From assembly GCF_001642475.1 (NCBI RefSeq), contig NW_019173974.1, forward strand, positions 124,001-188,000: a DNA stretch of 64,000 nt, read 5' to 3'. This document shows, one piece after another, positions 32,705-43,460 of the stretch. Below the pieces are notes generated by a model. The model did not search any database, was not told the origin of the DNA, and saw nothing but the letters and a program-made list of their open reading frames with translations. The translations under genes and the position numbers were made by a program. Source of the stretch: Fonsecaea monophora (taxonomy: Eukaryota; Ascomycota; Eurotiomycetes; Chaetothyriales; Herpotrichiellaceae). Position 1 is the stretch's first letter. Every line of letters starts with the position of its first letter.

Positions 32705-35700
32705 TCAGTCATCGTCGTCATCGTCTTTGCCATCTTTACTCTTCCCCTTGCCACGTTTTTCTTTTCTCTCCAAAGCCTCTTTCCACCGAGCGTTAATTTC
32801 CTTTGTGCTGACGTTGGGAAAGACAATGTCGAAGACCTCATCATACCAATCAACCGCATGACCATCAATACCTTCTTTGATTTTCTGTGGTTCGATCAAT
32901 ATTAGCATGGCGTTCCCGGCGATGTGGTCGGGAAGAAACGCGGAAGAGAGAAACATACCTCTGGTAACTCGCACCAATCCCCCCAATTATCCTTTGGAAA
33001 CAGAATCTTTGTACATCCAGCCCTCCTCGCAGCAACCGTCTTCTCTCTTAATCCGCCTATCCTGAGTACTTTACCTGTAACCGTCAACTCGCCTGTCATT
33101 GCTAAGGCGGGGTCGACTTCTTTGTCCATCGCTAGACTCAGCAGAGAAGTCGCCATTGTGATGCCTGCCGAAGGACCATCCTTTTGGACTGCGCCCTCGG
33201 GACAATGCAGATGTATTTTGGCGTGGTCGAAGAATGTATTCTCAGGGAATTTCGTCGCCATGACGTGCTTGGCAAACGAGTATGCAATCGACGTCGACTC
33301 TTTCATAACTGGTTTGAGATTACCTGTCCGCTCCAGCCCGGGTCGACTGGAAGAAGAAAGAGCTGATTCGAGGATTGATTCGACGTATAATGCCGCACCA
33401 CCCATGCTTGTCCAGGCTAGACCCATGGCTACACCAGGTGGCGTGGTCTCGTATAGTCGGTCAGCAGTAAAGATAGGCGGGCCGACGTAATCTTTCAAGT
33501 TGTCCTTTGTGATCGTAATGTGGACAGAATCTGGGACCGTAAGTGCAATCCGGGGCTTTTCAGTCGTTTCTTGCTCGATCGTTTCCGGGGTGTCTTTGAT
33601 ATCTGACTCGTCCTTTTTGCTCTCTTCAAGGGCAGCTTTGCCCTCTTCCGTCAGGGCCTCTGCTTCGGGGAAGGCTTCTTCACCAAGGTCTTGAACAATC
33701 TTCAGTGCCGATTTGCGGTAAACTTTTTCGATTTGCTTTTTGAGATTGCGCACCCCAGATTCCCGGCAATACTTGTTAATAAGCTCTTCGATTGCGGACT
33801 CGTCCAAGCTGACGTCTACATCCTTTAATCCAGAAAGTTCTTTCGCCTGTGGCGCAAGGTATCGATCGGCAATCGCTTTCTTCTCGTCCGCGACATAGCC
33901 ACTGAGTTCAATCAACTCCATTCGGTCGAGGAGGGGTCGGGGAATGGTATCGGTCATGTTGGCCGTACAAACGAAGAGAACTTTGGAGAGATCGACTGGA
34001 ATGTCCATGTAATGATCCAAGAAACTGGAGTTTTGTTCGGGATCGAGAAGTTCGAGGAGCGCAGACGCCGGATCTCCCTGATGACCGCGACCGATTTTGT
34101 CCACTTCATCGATGAGAATCAAGGGGTTCTCGGTTTGGCATTTCTTGAGTGCTTGAATTATCCTTCCCGGCAACGCGCCAACATATGTCCGGCGGTGGCC
34201 TTTGATCTCGGCGACATCAGTCAGACCGCCCACACTGAAGCGATAGTACTGCCGGTTTAGCGCCCGAGCAATTGATTTGCCGATAGATGTCTTTCCAACA
34301 CCAGGAGGCCCGACAAAGCATAAAATCTTCCCTTCCACCGTTCCGCGGAGCTTGCCGACCGCAATAAACTCGAGAATTCGGTCCTTGACATCCTTCAAGC
34401 CGTAGTGGTCTTCGTCTAGGACTGTCATAGCGTTTTGGATGCCAAAGTTTTCAGCACTTCTCTGGCCCCAGGGAATCTGGGTAATCCAATCCAGGTAGTT
34501 CCTTGTCACATTAAATTCAGATGCCGCAGGCTCCAAATGTGCGAGTTTGTTGAGCTCTTCCTCAAAGACTTTTTTCACAGCTTCAGGCATAGCCAACTTT
34601 TGAGCCTTTTCCCGGAACTTTTCCACCAACTTGTCCTTGCCATCAGACTCGATCCCGAGCTCTCTTCGGATGCCCTTCATCTGTTCCATAAGCCAATACT
34701 CACGCTGGCGTTTCTGTATCTTGCTCTCAACGTCTTTTGAGATTTTGGATTGTAGTTGCGCATTCATCAGCTCCTTCTTAAGTACGACAAGAGCCTTGTG
34801 CAGCCTTTGAGCAACATCCATTGTCTGCAGGACGTCCTGTAATTCTCCGATCTCACCGGCAGAAACTGCCGCTGCAAAGTCGGCTAACTTGGCTGGCTCT
34901 TCAAGCACATTGCCCGCGGATTGTGAGACGCTGAAGTCGGAGATCTGATCTCGGAAGAGTTGGTTGAGGCTGGCGACTTCCTTGAATACACTGACAATCT
35001 CCGATGTTAGCGCCTTGATTTCACCGCTCTTCTTGTCAAAAGGTAGCTCTGTCATATTTTCCACGTTGACTAGTGAAACAGGAAATTTGCGTAAGAAAGC
35101 AGTGGGTTCGTAAACACTCAGTTGTGCAGGTTGGTCCTTGTTAGGTTCCTCGAAGCTTGCCACAACATCGCCCTTGTTGTCTGTGCCATCGGTCTTAGGT
35201 TTGGCTTCCTTGACAGTCTGCACTTCGACCACCGAAGCCCCGTCTCCTGTCGTTGATGGGGGCATCAAGGCAGTCATTCGAATTCTTCGGTGTGGGTATA
35301 GAACCGCAGTCAAGCTGTGTTCGTCACCGTGCACGGGAAACGCGCTAGTGATTTGAGCAAAGACGCCGACATCGTGGACGTCATCCATCTTCTCAATGAT
35401 GTCTTTGTCGGCAGCGTCGTCCTTAAAGAGGAATGCACCCACGTAGGGTTGTCCCCTCTTCATCATTTCTGTTATCGCAGCAACGACATTTGGATCTCTG
35501 ATGGTGATCGCTTTATAGAAACCTGGGAATAGAGGTCGCTTCGCGATGGGGATAGCCATGACCTGTGGGTAGGTCTCTGGAATGGTAGGTTTGGATATCT
35601 GTGTGCTCCGGCGCCCACGCCTGCTACCATCGCCCCCAGCACTGGAGCTCTGTCCAGTTCCTGTGCTTGAGTCATTGCCGCTGCCTCCAGCAGCCGCCGG

Positions 35701-36072
35701 TCGGCCATCGCTCGCAGATTGAGGTATAGGCTGCGGCTCGGCGGGGGGTTTCTTGGCTTCAGCAGCATCTTCTGTCCGTGGCGCGTCATCCAGCTCACTC
35801 TCGACTTTATTTTCCTTTGTCTCGGCCTCTTCTTTCTTGGGCAGCGAATCATCCTCTGGAGGCTTGTCTTTCCTGCGAGCAGGATGAGAGGTGAACTGGC
35901 GTATTTGTAATCCCCTCTGGGCGGCGATAGACAGGTAACTCGAGGGAGTCAGAGTAGTCGCGGAGGCCGCTAATGAATTTTTCTGCAAAAGCTGTCTCCT
36001 GCAGTCTCTACAAATGTGGCGTGAATTGGCCCGGAGTGCGCTCCTCCATGGCAACGTTTGGCCGCGAAGCAT
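32705..36072 (-). CDS. pim1: Mitochondrial Lon protease (Pim1), two exons, 1097 aa
   Basis: Exon 1 is 32959-36072, the intron 32885-32958 (74 bp) and exon 2 32705-32884; the junction gives CELPEKIKEGIDGHAV. This ATP-dependent matrix protease removes misfolded proteins. A basic presequence (MLRGQTLPWRSALRANSRHI) is followed by a low-complexity Glu/Pro/Ser region to about residue 160, the Lon N-domain (AIPIAKRPLFPGFYKAI) and a coiled-coil. Walker A is GPPGVGKTS (Lys594) and Walker B LILIDEVDKIG. The proteolytic dyad is Ser968 (KDGPSAGITM) and Lys1011 (LREKTVAARRAG); the spacing of 43 equals that of yeast Pim1. The tail is acidic (DGKDDDDDD). It is divergent from mdj1, whose product works with Pim1. 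Confidence 0.97.
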
Positions 36073-36474
36073 GCTCTGTTAGGATCGGACAGCTGCTGCC
36101 CAAGTCGGAAAGACAGGAGAATGCAGAGGTACTGGAGAGTGGGAAGGGATTCAGTGGCGGCCAAGTCAGATGCAGGCCACCCAGAACAACGAAGGAGGGG
36201 GGAAGGCAGAAGTTGAAGCAGGCAATGGTGCATTGCGAATACTCTGCTTCGCATAATTGCTTTCTTGATATCATCGTATCGGCGATGCTTGGATTGGAAA
36301 CTCTGCCGAGCAAAAAAGCCGAAAAGCGCCTGGAAGTTTCGAAGCAGGACCAGTCACATCAACTCCACGCATCTTAAAAACCCATCCTGCGATACCTCGC
36401 GACTGGCTTCGGCGGACTGCTCGACTCGATGCACTCAAGTCGGTTTTGGTAACATATTCTGAAAACAATTCTCC
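36073..36474. promoter_or_regulatory. Bidirectional promoter of pim1 and mdj1 with heat-shock-element-like motif
   Basis: A 402-bp interval separates the two divergent start codons. At 36333-36343 the sequence reads GAAGTTTCGAA. Its first eight bases, GAA-N2-TTC, form two inverted HSF pentamers (nGAAnnTTCn), and another GAA abuts. Pim1 and Mdj1 are heat-inducible in yeast, so a shared element is plausible; binding is inferred, not shown. Confidence 0.55.
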
Positions 36475-38156
36475 ATGAACCTCGCAGCAGGCCCAGCCGC
36501 ATGGGCTGGAGCGACTCCGCTTCCCATGCGGACGATTCTAAGGACGGTTCAACGTCCTCGACAACGAAATAACTTTACTCGCAAAGCTCAAACAAGGAGA
36601 TTCTATGATTCCGCAGCCTTTAAAAGACCGTCAATACAACGATCATCAATATGCTCACGACCGCCGTCGAGTCAAGTCCGACATTTCTCCGCAACCTCGA
36701 CTTTCCAGGCTATGAAGGATCCTTATGCGACTTTGGGGGTCGGAAAGAATGCTACCGCATCTGAGATCAAGAAAGCATACTACGCTCTAGCGAAGAAATA
36801 CCACCCGGATACGAACAAAGACCCTAACGCAAAGGAGAAATTCACGGATGCGCAGTCAGCATATGAGCTACTCAACGATCCTCAAAAGAAGGCTACATAT
36901 GATCAATACGGTGCAGCGGCCTTTGATCAAGGGGCCGGCTTTCATCCCGGCGCGGGGAACCAGCATCCATTTTCCGGAGCTGCTGGAGCGAACCCCTTCT
37001 CCGGGTTTGGTGGAGGCTTTGGCGCGGAGTTCAACTTTGAAGATCTTTTTGGCGCATTCACTGGCGGTCGCCGCGGGCGGAGGGCCGGAGGGCCTTTCCA
37101 GGAAGAAATTCTGGTGGGGGAGAATATCGAGGTACAAACAAACATATCCTTCATGGACGCTGCAAAGGGTGTGTCCAAAAACATCACCATCACACCTCTT
37201 GTACAATGCGGCACCTGTAAAGGCGACGGTTTGAAACCGGGCTCGTCGAGACAGCAATGCAAACGCTGTAATGGGACCGGGACAAGGATCCATGTCATGC
37301 AGGCCGGATTTCAGATGGCGTCTTCTTGCGATGCTTGCAGTGGGACTGGAGTCGTTATACCGAGAGGCTCCGAATGTAACACGTGCGCTGGTAATGGAGT
37401 GGTCCGCAAGAGAGAAACGGTGGAAGTCGATATCCCGGGTGGAGTGGAGGATGGAATGCGTCTACGAGTGGCCGGTGCCGGTGACTACCCTCCCACCGGA
37501 ATGTCAGCAAATCCCAAAGCACGAACCCAGCGCGGGGATTTGTACGTCTTCATTCGGGTAGCGCCAGATGCCAGGTTCAGCCGCAACGGGGCCGATATCC
37601 TCCATACCGCCTCGATACCTTTGACGACAGCACTACTTGGGGGGGAGGTGGTTGTGCCTACACTGGATGGAGAAGTTAAAGTAAGGGTTGCGACAGGAAC
37701 ATCAACAAATGACAGAATAACACTGCCCGGAATGGGTATGAAGAGACTCGGTGGACGCGGTGCTGGTTCTTCTGGCGACCTCAGGGTAGAGTTCAAAGTT
37801 CAGATGCCTAAATATCTGACGGCCAACCAGCGGACTATTATCGAGATGCTAGCTGATGAAATGGGCGACAAGACGGCGAAGAGGATCATGAACTTGGACA
37901 AGTACAAGCAGTGAGTGGATCGAAGACTTTAACGAGCAGGCTGTTGACTGATTCCCACAGGGAGCCTGCCAAAGACAGTAAAGCATCGAAACCGTCCAAC
38001 AAGGCCGCTGATCACAAGAACGAAGGATTCCTCAAATCTACCTGGCATCGACTTACCCACCAGCACGATAATCTCGAGCCGGACAAGCCAGGTAAAGAGA
38101 AAGAAGCAGAAGCGCAAGACGAGGATGAGCCGAAGAAGGCATCCGGGTCCGGTTGA
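36475..38156 (+). CDS. mdj1: Mitochondrial DnaJ/Hsp40 co-chaperone Mdj1, two exons, 543 aa
   Basis: Exon 1 is 36475-37910, the intron 37911-37960 (50 bp, GTGAGT...TTGACTGA...CACAG) and exon 2 37961-38156. A long Arg-rich presequence (about residues 1-75, with RHFSAT) targets the matrix. The J domain spans about 81-145 with His-Pro-Asp at 110-112. A Gly/Phe-rich linker follows ([19 protein letters not shown]), then four zinc-binding repeats: [24 protein letters not shown] and CNTCAGNG. The C-terminal substrate domain includes [21 protein letters not shown] and GDLYVFIRV. This makes it a class A Hsp40, partner of mitochondrial Hsp70 (Ssc1). Exon 2 encodes a charged tail ([20 protein letters not shown]) that may be lineage-specific. 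Confidence 0.96.
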
Positions 38157-38797
38157 TTTCGTTCGCATTGACTTTTGAATGCTACAATACCCATCTCCTG
38201 CATTCTCACGATGCATAGCGACGGCGATAGACTTTGACCTCCAGCGAGGTTTTCCGACTTACATATTGCTTGGGGTGGACGTTTTTGAAAGAGTCTACTG
38301 TGCTGTATATGTGCGTGTGTACACTGGTGGTGTGTTCGATTAGGCTCAAAACTCCCATCTATTTGTACAATTACTGGTGCTGCTTGGAAACCCAAGAGCA
38401 TGCCAAAAAGTTTTTTGATATAGCAATGACCTTCTATGCGACCGTAGGAGTCGGCTAACCATGATATGGCGCCCAGAGAGTACCTGATAAATCTCGTATA
38501 ACGCGAATGAGACCTCCAGTTCCTTACGAGGCTGCCTGACCGATACTGCCGAGTGGGTCTTGGACTCGCATCACTCGTTGCGGGACGTCGATCAATCAAC
38601 TTCATCCGCATTGCCCTGCATGCGTCGACATATCTCCAGAGTCGCCTCGCCTAGCCATCGCACCTAGACCGTCTGACCGTTCGAGACTGAATTATCTGAT
38701 TGCAGTTGTGTCCTTCGATGCGTTAATTCATACCCTCCCACTACCTTGATCTCCCTCGTCCCTCTCTCCCCGAAACATACCCCCCACCACCGTCAAG
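38157..38797. promoter_or_regulatory. mdj1 3' flank and bro1 promoter
   Basis: 641 bp between two rightward genes. The last 60 bp before the bro1 ATG are strongly C/T-rich (CTCCC, CTCTCTCC, CCCCCCAC), typical of fungal transcription-start regions lacking a TATA box. Confidence 0.5.
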
Positions 38798-41700
38798 ATG
38801 GTGCAAGCGCCCATGATATCTTGCCCGCTCAAGACCACATCGGAGGTGAGCTGGGTCGAACCACTATCCCAGTATATACGCACGAGCTATGGAGACGACC
38901 CCAGCAAATATGTCGAAGAGATTGGAACGTTGAATAGGTTACGGCAAGACATGAGGGGCGCAGGCGCCGACTCGGCATCTGGGAGAGACTTACTCTACAG
39001 ATACTATGGACAACTAGAGCTGCTGGACCTCCGGTTCCCCATCGATGAAGCGCACATCAAGATTTCTTTTCAGTGGTTTGATGCCTTTACGCGCGCCGCC
39101 ACATCGCAGTACTCATTGGCCTTTGAGAAGGCCTCTGTCATCTTCAACATAGCCGCGGTCTTGTCCTGTCATGCAACCGCCCAGAATCGGTCAGAGGACA
39201 AGGATCTCAAGACAGCCTATCACTCGTTCCAAGCATCTGCAGGCATGTTCACCTACATTAACGAGAACTTCCTCCATGCGCCCTCCACCGATTTAAATCG
39301 AGACACCATTAAAACCCTCATCAATATTGTTCTCGGCCAAGCGCAGGAAGTGTTTATGGAAAAACAAGTCCGTGACGGAAAGAAACCAGCACTCCTGGCC
39401 AAACTTGCTGCACAAGCGCAATTTCTGTATAGCCAGGCGAAGGAGGGTCTTGAATCCGATCATGCACGAGGGGTGTTTGAGTCTTCTTGGTTGAAGTTGA
39501 TCCAGGTTAAAGCATTACACTTCTCTTCGCTGGCGGAGTACTATCAGGCTTTGGCAGAGGAGGAGACGAATCAACAGGGATCTGCAGTTGCGCGTTTACA
39601 ACTGGCAGAGAAGTCAAGCAAGCAGGCTTACTCACTCGCAAAGGCCTTTCCTTCGTCACCGTCCTCTGCTTCAAATCTCGGGTCTGACACCGCTTCAACG
39701 CTACAGTCAATCACCCGGAGACAGATGGAGAGTGTACAAGAGAAGCTGGTTGCTTCAGTCAAAGACAATGATTTCATATACCATCAGACCGTTCCACCAG
39801 AAGCGTCCTTGGCCCCCGTCACAAAACTCCCGGCGGCAAAGGCCATCCCCCTCTCCGAGCTATATCAAGGTCAGGATATCCAAAGGATCATCGGGCCAGA
39901 CATCTTTCAGAAAATTGTCCCCATTTCAGTCACAGAATCAGCAAGTATGTACGACGAAGAGAAGGCGAAGTTGATTCGATCCGAGGCGGAGAAGGTTGAA
40001 CAAGCAAATGGAGAGATGGCTGCCAGTCTCGACTACCTCAAGCTGCCCAATAGTCTCAATGTCTTGAAGGGCGGGCTCGAACAAGAAATGGGTGTAGACA
40101 GGGAATTTGAACAGTGGTGTCAAGAACTGGCGAACCAGCAACCTTTTACAGCAGCTTTTGAACAATTGCAGAGAGACAAGCAGAGCGTGTTGGATAGTTT
40201 GGCTAAAAGCACGAAACAACTGGACATGGAGGAGAGCGTGTGCGAGAAGATGCGATCCAAGTATGGAGCCGATTGGACCCAGCAACCGAGTTCGAGGTTA
40301 ACGTCGACACTGAGAGCGGATATCAAGAGCTACCGTGACACGGTGGATGAGGCTGCAAACAGTGACGCGCAGCTTTTCTCGACAGCGCGGCAGTATGAAA
40401 GTGATTTTGAAGAGATGCGTAACGCAGGCGAACGTGGCGAGGCCGACATTCTGTATCAACAGGCGTTGATTAGGGCTGGGTCTGGGACAAAACACAGAGC
40501 CAAAGACGCAGACGAAGGCACGCTTCTCGACGAGGACTACGGGGAGGGAGGTTTGTCCATTGCAGACCAGATCGCCAAAGTGGAAGATCTTTTACGGAAA
40601 CTCAATCTCGTGAAACGCGAACGAATGCAGGTCCTGAAAGATTTGAAGGAGAAAGTCCACACCGACGACATATCAAATGTGCTCATCCTGAACAAAAAGG
40701 CCATCGCGAACCAAGAGAATCAGTTGTTCCAAGCCGAGCTCGAGAAGTTCCGCTCTCACCAAAATCGGCTCATCTCGACCGTCCACAAACAGTCTTCGTT
40801 ATTGAAAGAATTGACCAAGACATACGGTGATTTGCTGCAAGACAAGCGAGTGCGGTCAGACCAGCAGAGGTACGATGCCGTACAAAAGGGCAAGAACAGT
40901 GTTATGAGCAAGTATCGAAGAGTCTTCAATGCGCACGAGGACCTGGCTCAGGGACTTATGCGTGCACAAGGCTTCTACAGCGAGATGAAGGAAAGCGTCG
41001 ACAGTCTAGAGAAGAACGTTGATTCCTTCGTCAGCAATCGCCGAGCAGAGGGAGCGCAACTGCTTCATCAAATCGAACAGGCGAAAAACAGTTCGGCGGA
41101 TGGTCAGGCTGCTGCCGAGCAAAAGAGAATGCAAGAGTTGATGAACCGCTTGTCGATGGAACCCAAGGCGACGTCGCCCTCGCAATCAGACCCTCCTGCT
41201 CTTCCTCCTCTACCACCCATAACGGCTTCCAGATCGCCGGCACCAGTTTCACCAACACACCCTACCACAAACGCCGACCCACGCTTTACGATTCCTCCCC
41301 GTCATTCGCCGGCCCCCGTTATACCCAATGGATATTCAAATCAATTCCAGCCTCCTTCGCAGCCGACGAACCCGTCGCCGATTGAATCTCAGCACGCCTT
41401 TGCTCAAGGGGCAGCTGCACCGCTTTCCTCTGGTTATAATCCCATGGCTTACCCTTCGAGGTCGGTGACATCACCGAACCAGCAGCAGGCTTCCTATGGC
41501 TTCTCCCCAATCACCTCACCTCCGCCTGGTTCCATGAATACATATTTCCCACCAGCTGGCCAAAATCACCAACCATTGGCATTCACTTCCCCAAGCCACC
41601 AGTATTCTCAATATGCCTTTCCCCTCCAACCAGGCGCGCCTCCGCCAGCTGCACCTTATCAAACTCCTTCGCCGCATCCACAGGGACCCCAATCCCAAGC

Positions 41701-42019
41701 ACCCTACCAGCAACAACAGCCTTATCAACCCTCGCCGTCCCCATATAATATGCCCCAGAACTACGTCCCTCCCCCTCCACCCCCTGGCCCTCCTGGCGGG
41801 GGCTCAACAACACAATACCCTCCAAACCCTTCTGGTGTTTGGGCCAGTGGACCGGGCGGGTACGCGAACTATACACATCCCGCCAGATATGGGCAACCGA
41901 GTCAGCAGCAAGGCCAAAGTCAGGGTCAAGGACAGACGCAGCAGGCACAAGTTGGGAGTGGGCAAAATGTTGGAGGACAGGAGCAGGATCCGTGGGCTGG
42001 ATTAAGTGCATGGAAGTAG
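38798..42019 (+). CDS. bro1: Bro1, class E vacuolar sorting protein (BRO1 domain, ESCRT-III associated), 1073 aa
   Basis: Single exon; the start reads MVQAPMISCPLKTT. The BRO1 domain occupies about residues 1-390 (LLYRYYGQLELLDLRFPIDE, FEKASVIFNIAAVLSCHA, GVFESSWLKLIQVKALHF). The coiled-coil V domain occupies about 400-770 (IADQIAKVEDLLRKLNLVKR, VRSDQQRYDAVQKGKNSVMS). From about 790 on is a Pro/Gln/Ser-rich region with PPPPPPGPPGGG, ending QEQDPWAGLSAWK. In yeast Bro1 binds Snf7 and recruits Doa4 to deubiquitinate cargo before multivesicular-body entry. The N-terminus and the long proline-rich tail favour Bro1 over the pH-signalling paralogue PalA/Rim20, which is shorter. The start has good context (AAGATGG). 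Confidence 0.95.
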   Translation: MVQAPMISCPLKTTSEVSWVEPLSQYIRTSYGDDPSKYVEEIGTLNRLRQDMRGAGADSASGRDLLYRYYGQLELLDLRFPIDEAHIKISFQWFDAFTRAATSQYSLAFEKASVIFNIAAVLSCHATAQNRSEDKDLKTAYHSFQASAGMFTYINENFLHAPSTDLNRDTIKTLINIVLGQAQEVFMEKQVRDGKKPALLAKLAAQAQFLYSQAKEGLESDHARGVFESSWLKLIQVKALHFSSLAEYYQALAEEETNQQGSAVARLQLAEKSSKQAYSLAKAFPSSPSSASNLGSDTASTLQSITRRQMESVQEKLVASVKDNDFIYHQTVPPEASLAPVTKLPAAKAIPLSELYQGQDIQRIIGPDIFQKIVPISVTESASMYDEEKAKLIRSEAEKVEQANGEMAASLDYLKLPNSLNVLKGGLEQEMGVDREFEQWCQELANQQPFTAAFEQLQRDKQSVLDSLAKSTKQLDMEESVCEKMRSKYGADWTQQPSSRLTSTLRADIKSYRDTVDEAANSDAQLFSTARQYESDFEEMRNAGERGEADILYQQALIRAGSGTKHRAKDADEGTLLDEDYGEGGLSIADQIAKVEDLLRKLNLVKRERMQVLKDLKEKVHTDDISNVLILNKKAIANQENQLFQAELEKFRSHQNRLISTVHKQSSLLKELTKTYGDLLQDKRVRSDQQRYDAVQKGKNSVMSKYRRVFNAHEDLAQGLMRAQGFYSEMKESVDSLEKNVDSFVSNRRAEGAQLLHQIEQAKNSSADGQAAAEQKRMQELMNRLSMEPKATSPSQSDPPALPPLPPITASRSPAPVSPTHPTTNADPRFTIPPRHSPAPVIPNGYSNQFQPPSQPTNPSPIESQHAFAQGAAAPLSSGYNPMAYPSRSVTSPNQQQASYGFSPITSPPPGSMNTYFPPAGQNHQPLAFTSPSHQYSQYAFPLQPGAPPPAAPYQTPSPHPQGPQSQAPYQQQQPYQPSPSPYNMPQNYVPPPPPPGPPGGGSTTQYPPNPSGVWASGPGGYANYTHPARYGQPSQQQGQSQGQGQTQQAQVGSGQNVGGQEQDPWAGLSAWK

Positions 42020-42330
42020 ACGGGCTGAGGTATTGGAATGCTGTAGACAAACATATGCTGGGGACACGAACATGACGGTTACGAGGGCTCGTCATGGGAT
42101 AGAGAGCACGCAATCATGAGAGAGACTGAACTTGAATGGAGATGTAAGATGTGGGCTACACAGCAGAATTTAGGCTCTCCGTGCTAGACATGTTACATCG
42201 ATTGTGCAAATGCATATGGCATGAGAGGGAAAAAAAGTGAACCTTTCCCTGCCATACTAGCTACGAACCGGTCTTGAAGGCGGTAAGATCTACGAGTACG
42301 AGGTTCGTCTTTGGAGATATTGTCCGCCAG

Positions 42331-42360
42331 TGCATGCTTCTGCGTGCTTCTGCGTGCGTC
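42331..42360 (+). repeat. Three imperfect tandem copies of a 10-bp unit
   Basis: The units are TGCATGCTTC, TGCGTGCTTC and TGCGTGCGTC, each differing from its neighbour at one base. They lie about 310 bp past the bro1 stop. Confidence 0.8.
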
Positions 42361-43438
42361 TGAGGCATGCCGTTTCTAAAAATGACAGAAAGGATAAGGG
42401 GAAAGGAGATAAGGGTAGAGTAGGGAAGTCGATTGCGAAGAAAAAGAACAAGAAATGGTCACGGCCCTTCGCAGGTAGCATGTAGCCTCTCCTCCTCCAG
42501 CACCACCTGAAAGGGTCCTATCCCGACATGGCATGATGTGTTGGAAGTGAGGGGAGGCAAGGACTTTGGACTTTGATCATGTGTGTGCGATCAACCTCTG
42601 TGAGTGATCCACTAGCACGACTGGGTAGCCCGATGACATTACGTACCTACCATCCAACAACTACTCCGTACGAAGTACATCAATGTTGCATAATCGGCCC
42701 AGCCAGCCTTCTTGGGTGGGACCTTTGACTTTGTAGGGAAATCAATCGGTTGCCGCTCGCGGGCGTGACGAGCTCAACTAACATCTTGTGTGGTTGGGGT
42801 GGGAAGGATGAACGAGTACCTTTTGAGACAAAAATAAACACCCCACAGGATGGGAAGGGCGAAGCAAACGAAATGTGGAATGTGGCTTGAGGTGGCGCTG
42901 TGTCTGTGTCTGTCACATCAAAACCACCAGCGTAGCCTGGCTGCTGCGGACATCCGATGTGCGAATGCGTAGCCAGGAAATGGTGATGGTGACGGTGATG
43001 ATGAGTGCCTCTGGCCCAAAAAATCGCGGAGGAGGCGGTAGAACATCCCTACGATCCCTGCAAGATCGTGTACAGAAACAGAAACATGAACAGAATATGG
43101 GAGTGTGGAAATCAGTGCTTTTACAAGGGGTCTCGTTTTGGCCTACTCGTACTCGTAGGGAGTGAGTGAGTCGGTCATTTGCTGTTGGTCCTGGTCTCAA
43201 GGGTTCGAAAAGCATGAGTTCTGAAGCTGGTTAAGTTGTCTGTCCAGTCCTGTTTGAAGTCCTGCATGGCGGGCGAGACTGTGACAGGGTCTCAAGTGCC
43301 CATTGCCCACGGCCTGGTAAGCAGCCAGGGAAGTCCTTGAACAGTGAGAAATGGGAAATAATCTCCAGCGTGAGGCTGATCTGGTCTCCAAGCATCCCGA
43401 AAGCAACGACGAGCGTACCCCGACACACCTCCTCCTAC

Positions 43439-43460
43439 CTACCTACAGGCATGTAGGTAG
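43439..43460 (+). repeat. Perfect 9-bp hairpin, CTACCTACA / TGTAGGTAG
   Basis: Left arm 43439-43447, four-base loop GGCA, right arm 43452-43460. It is preceded by another CTACC. Could be a MITE-end remnant or an intergenic microrepeat. Confidence 0.8.

Noticed and set aside
41583..42113. 176-codon minus-strand frame at the end of bro1
   Set aside because: Antisense to the proline-rich bro1 tail; composition mirrors that repeat-rich coding sequence.
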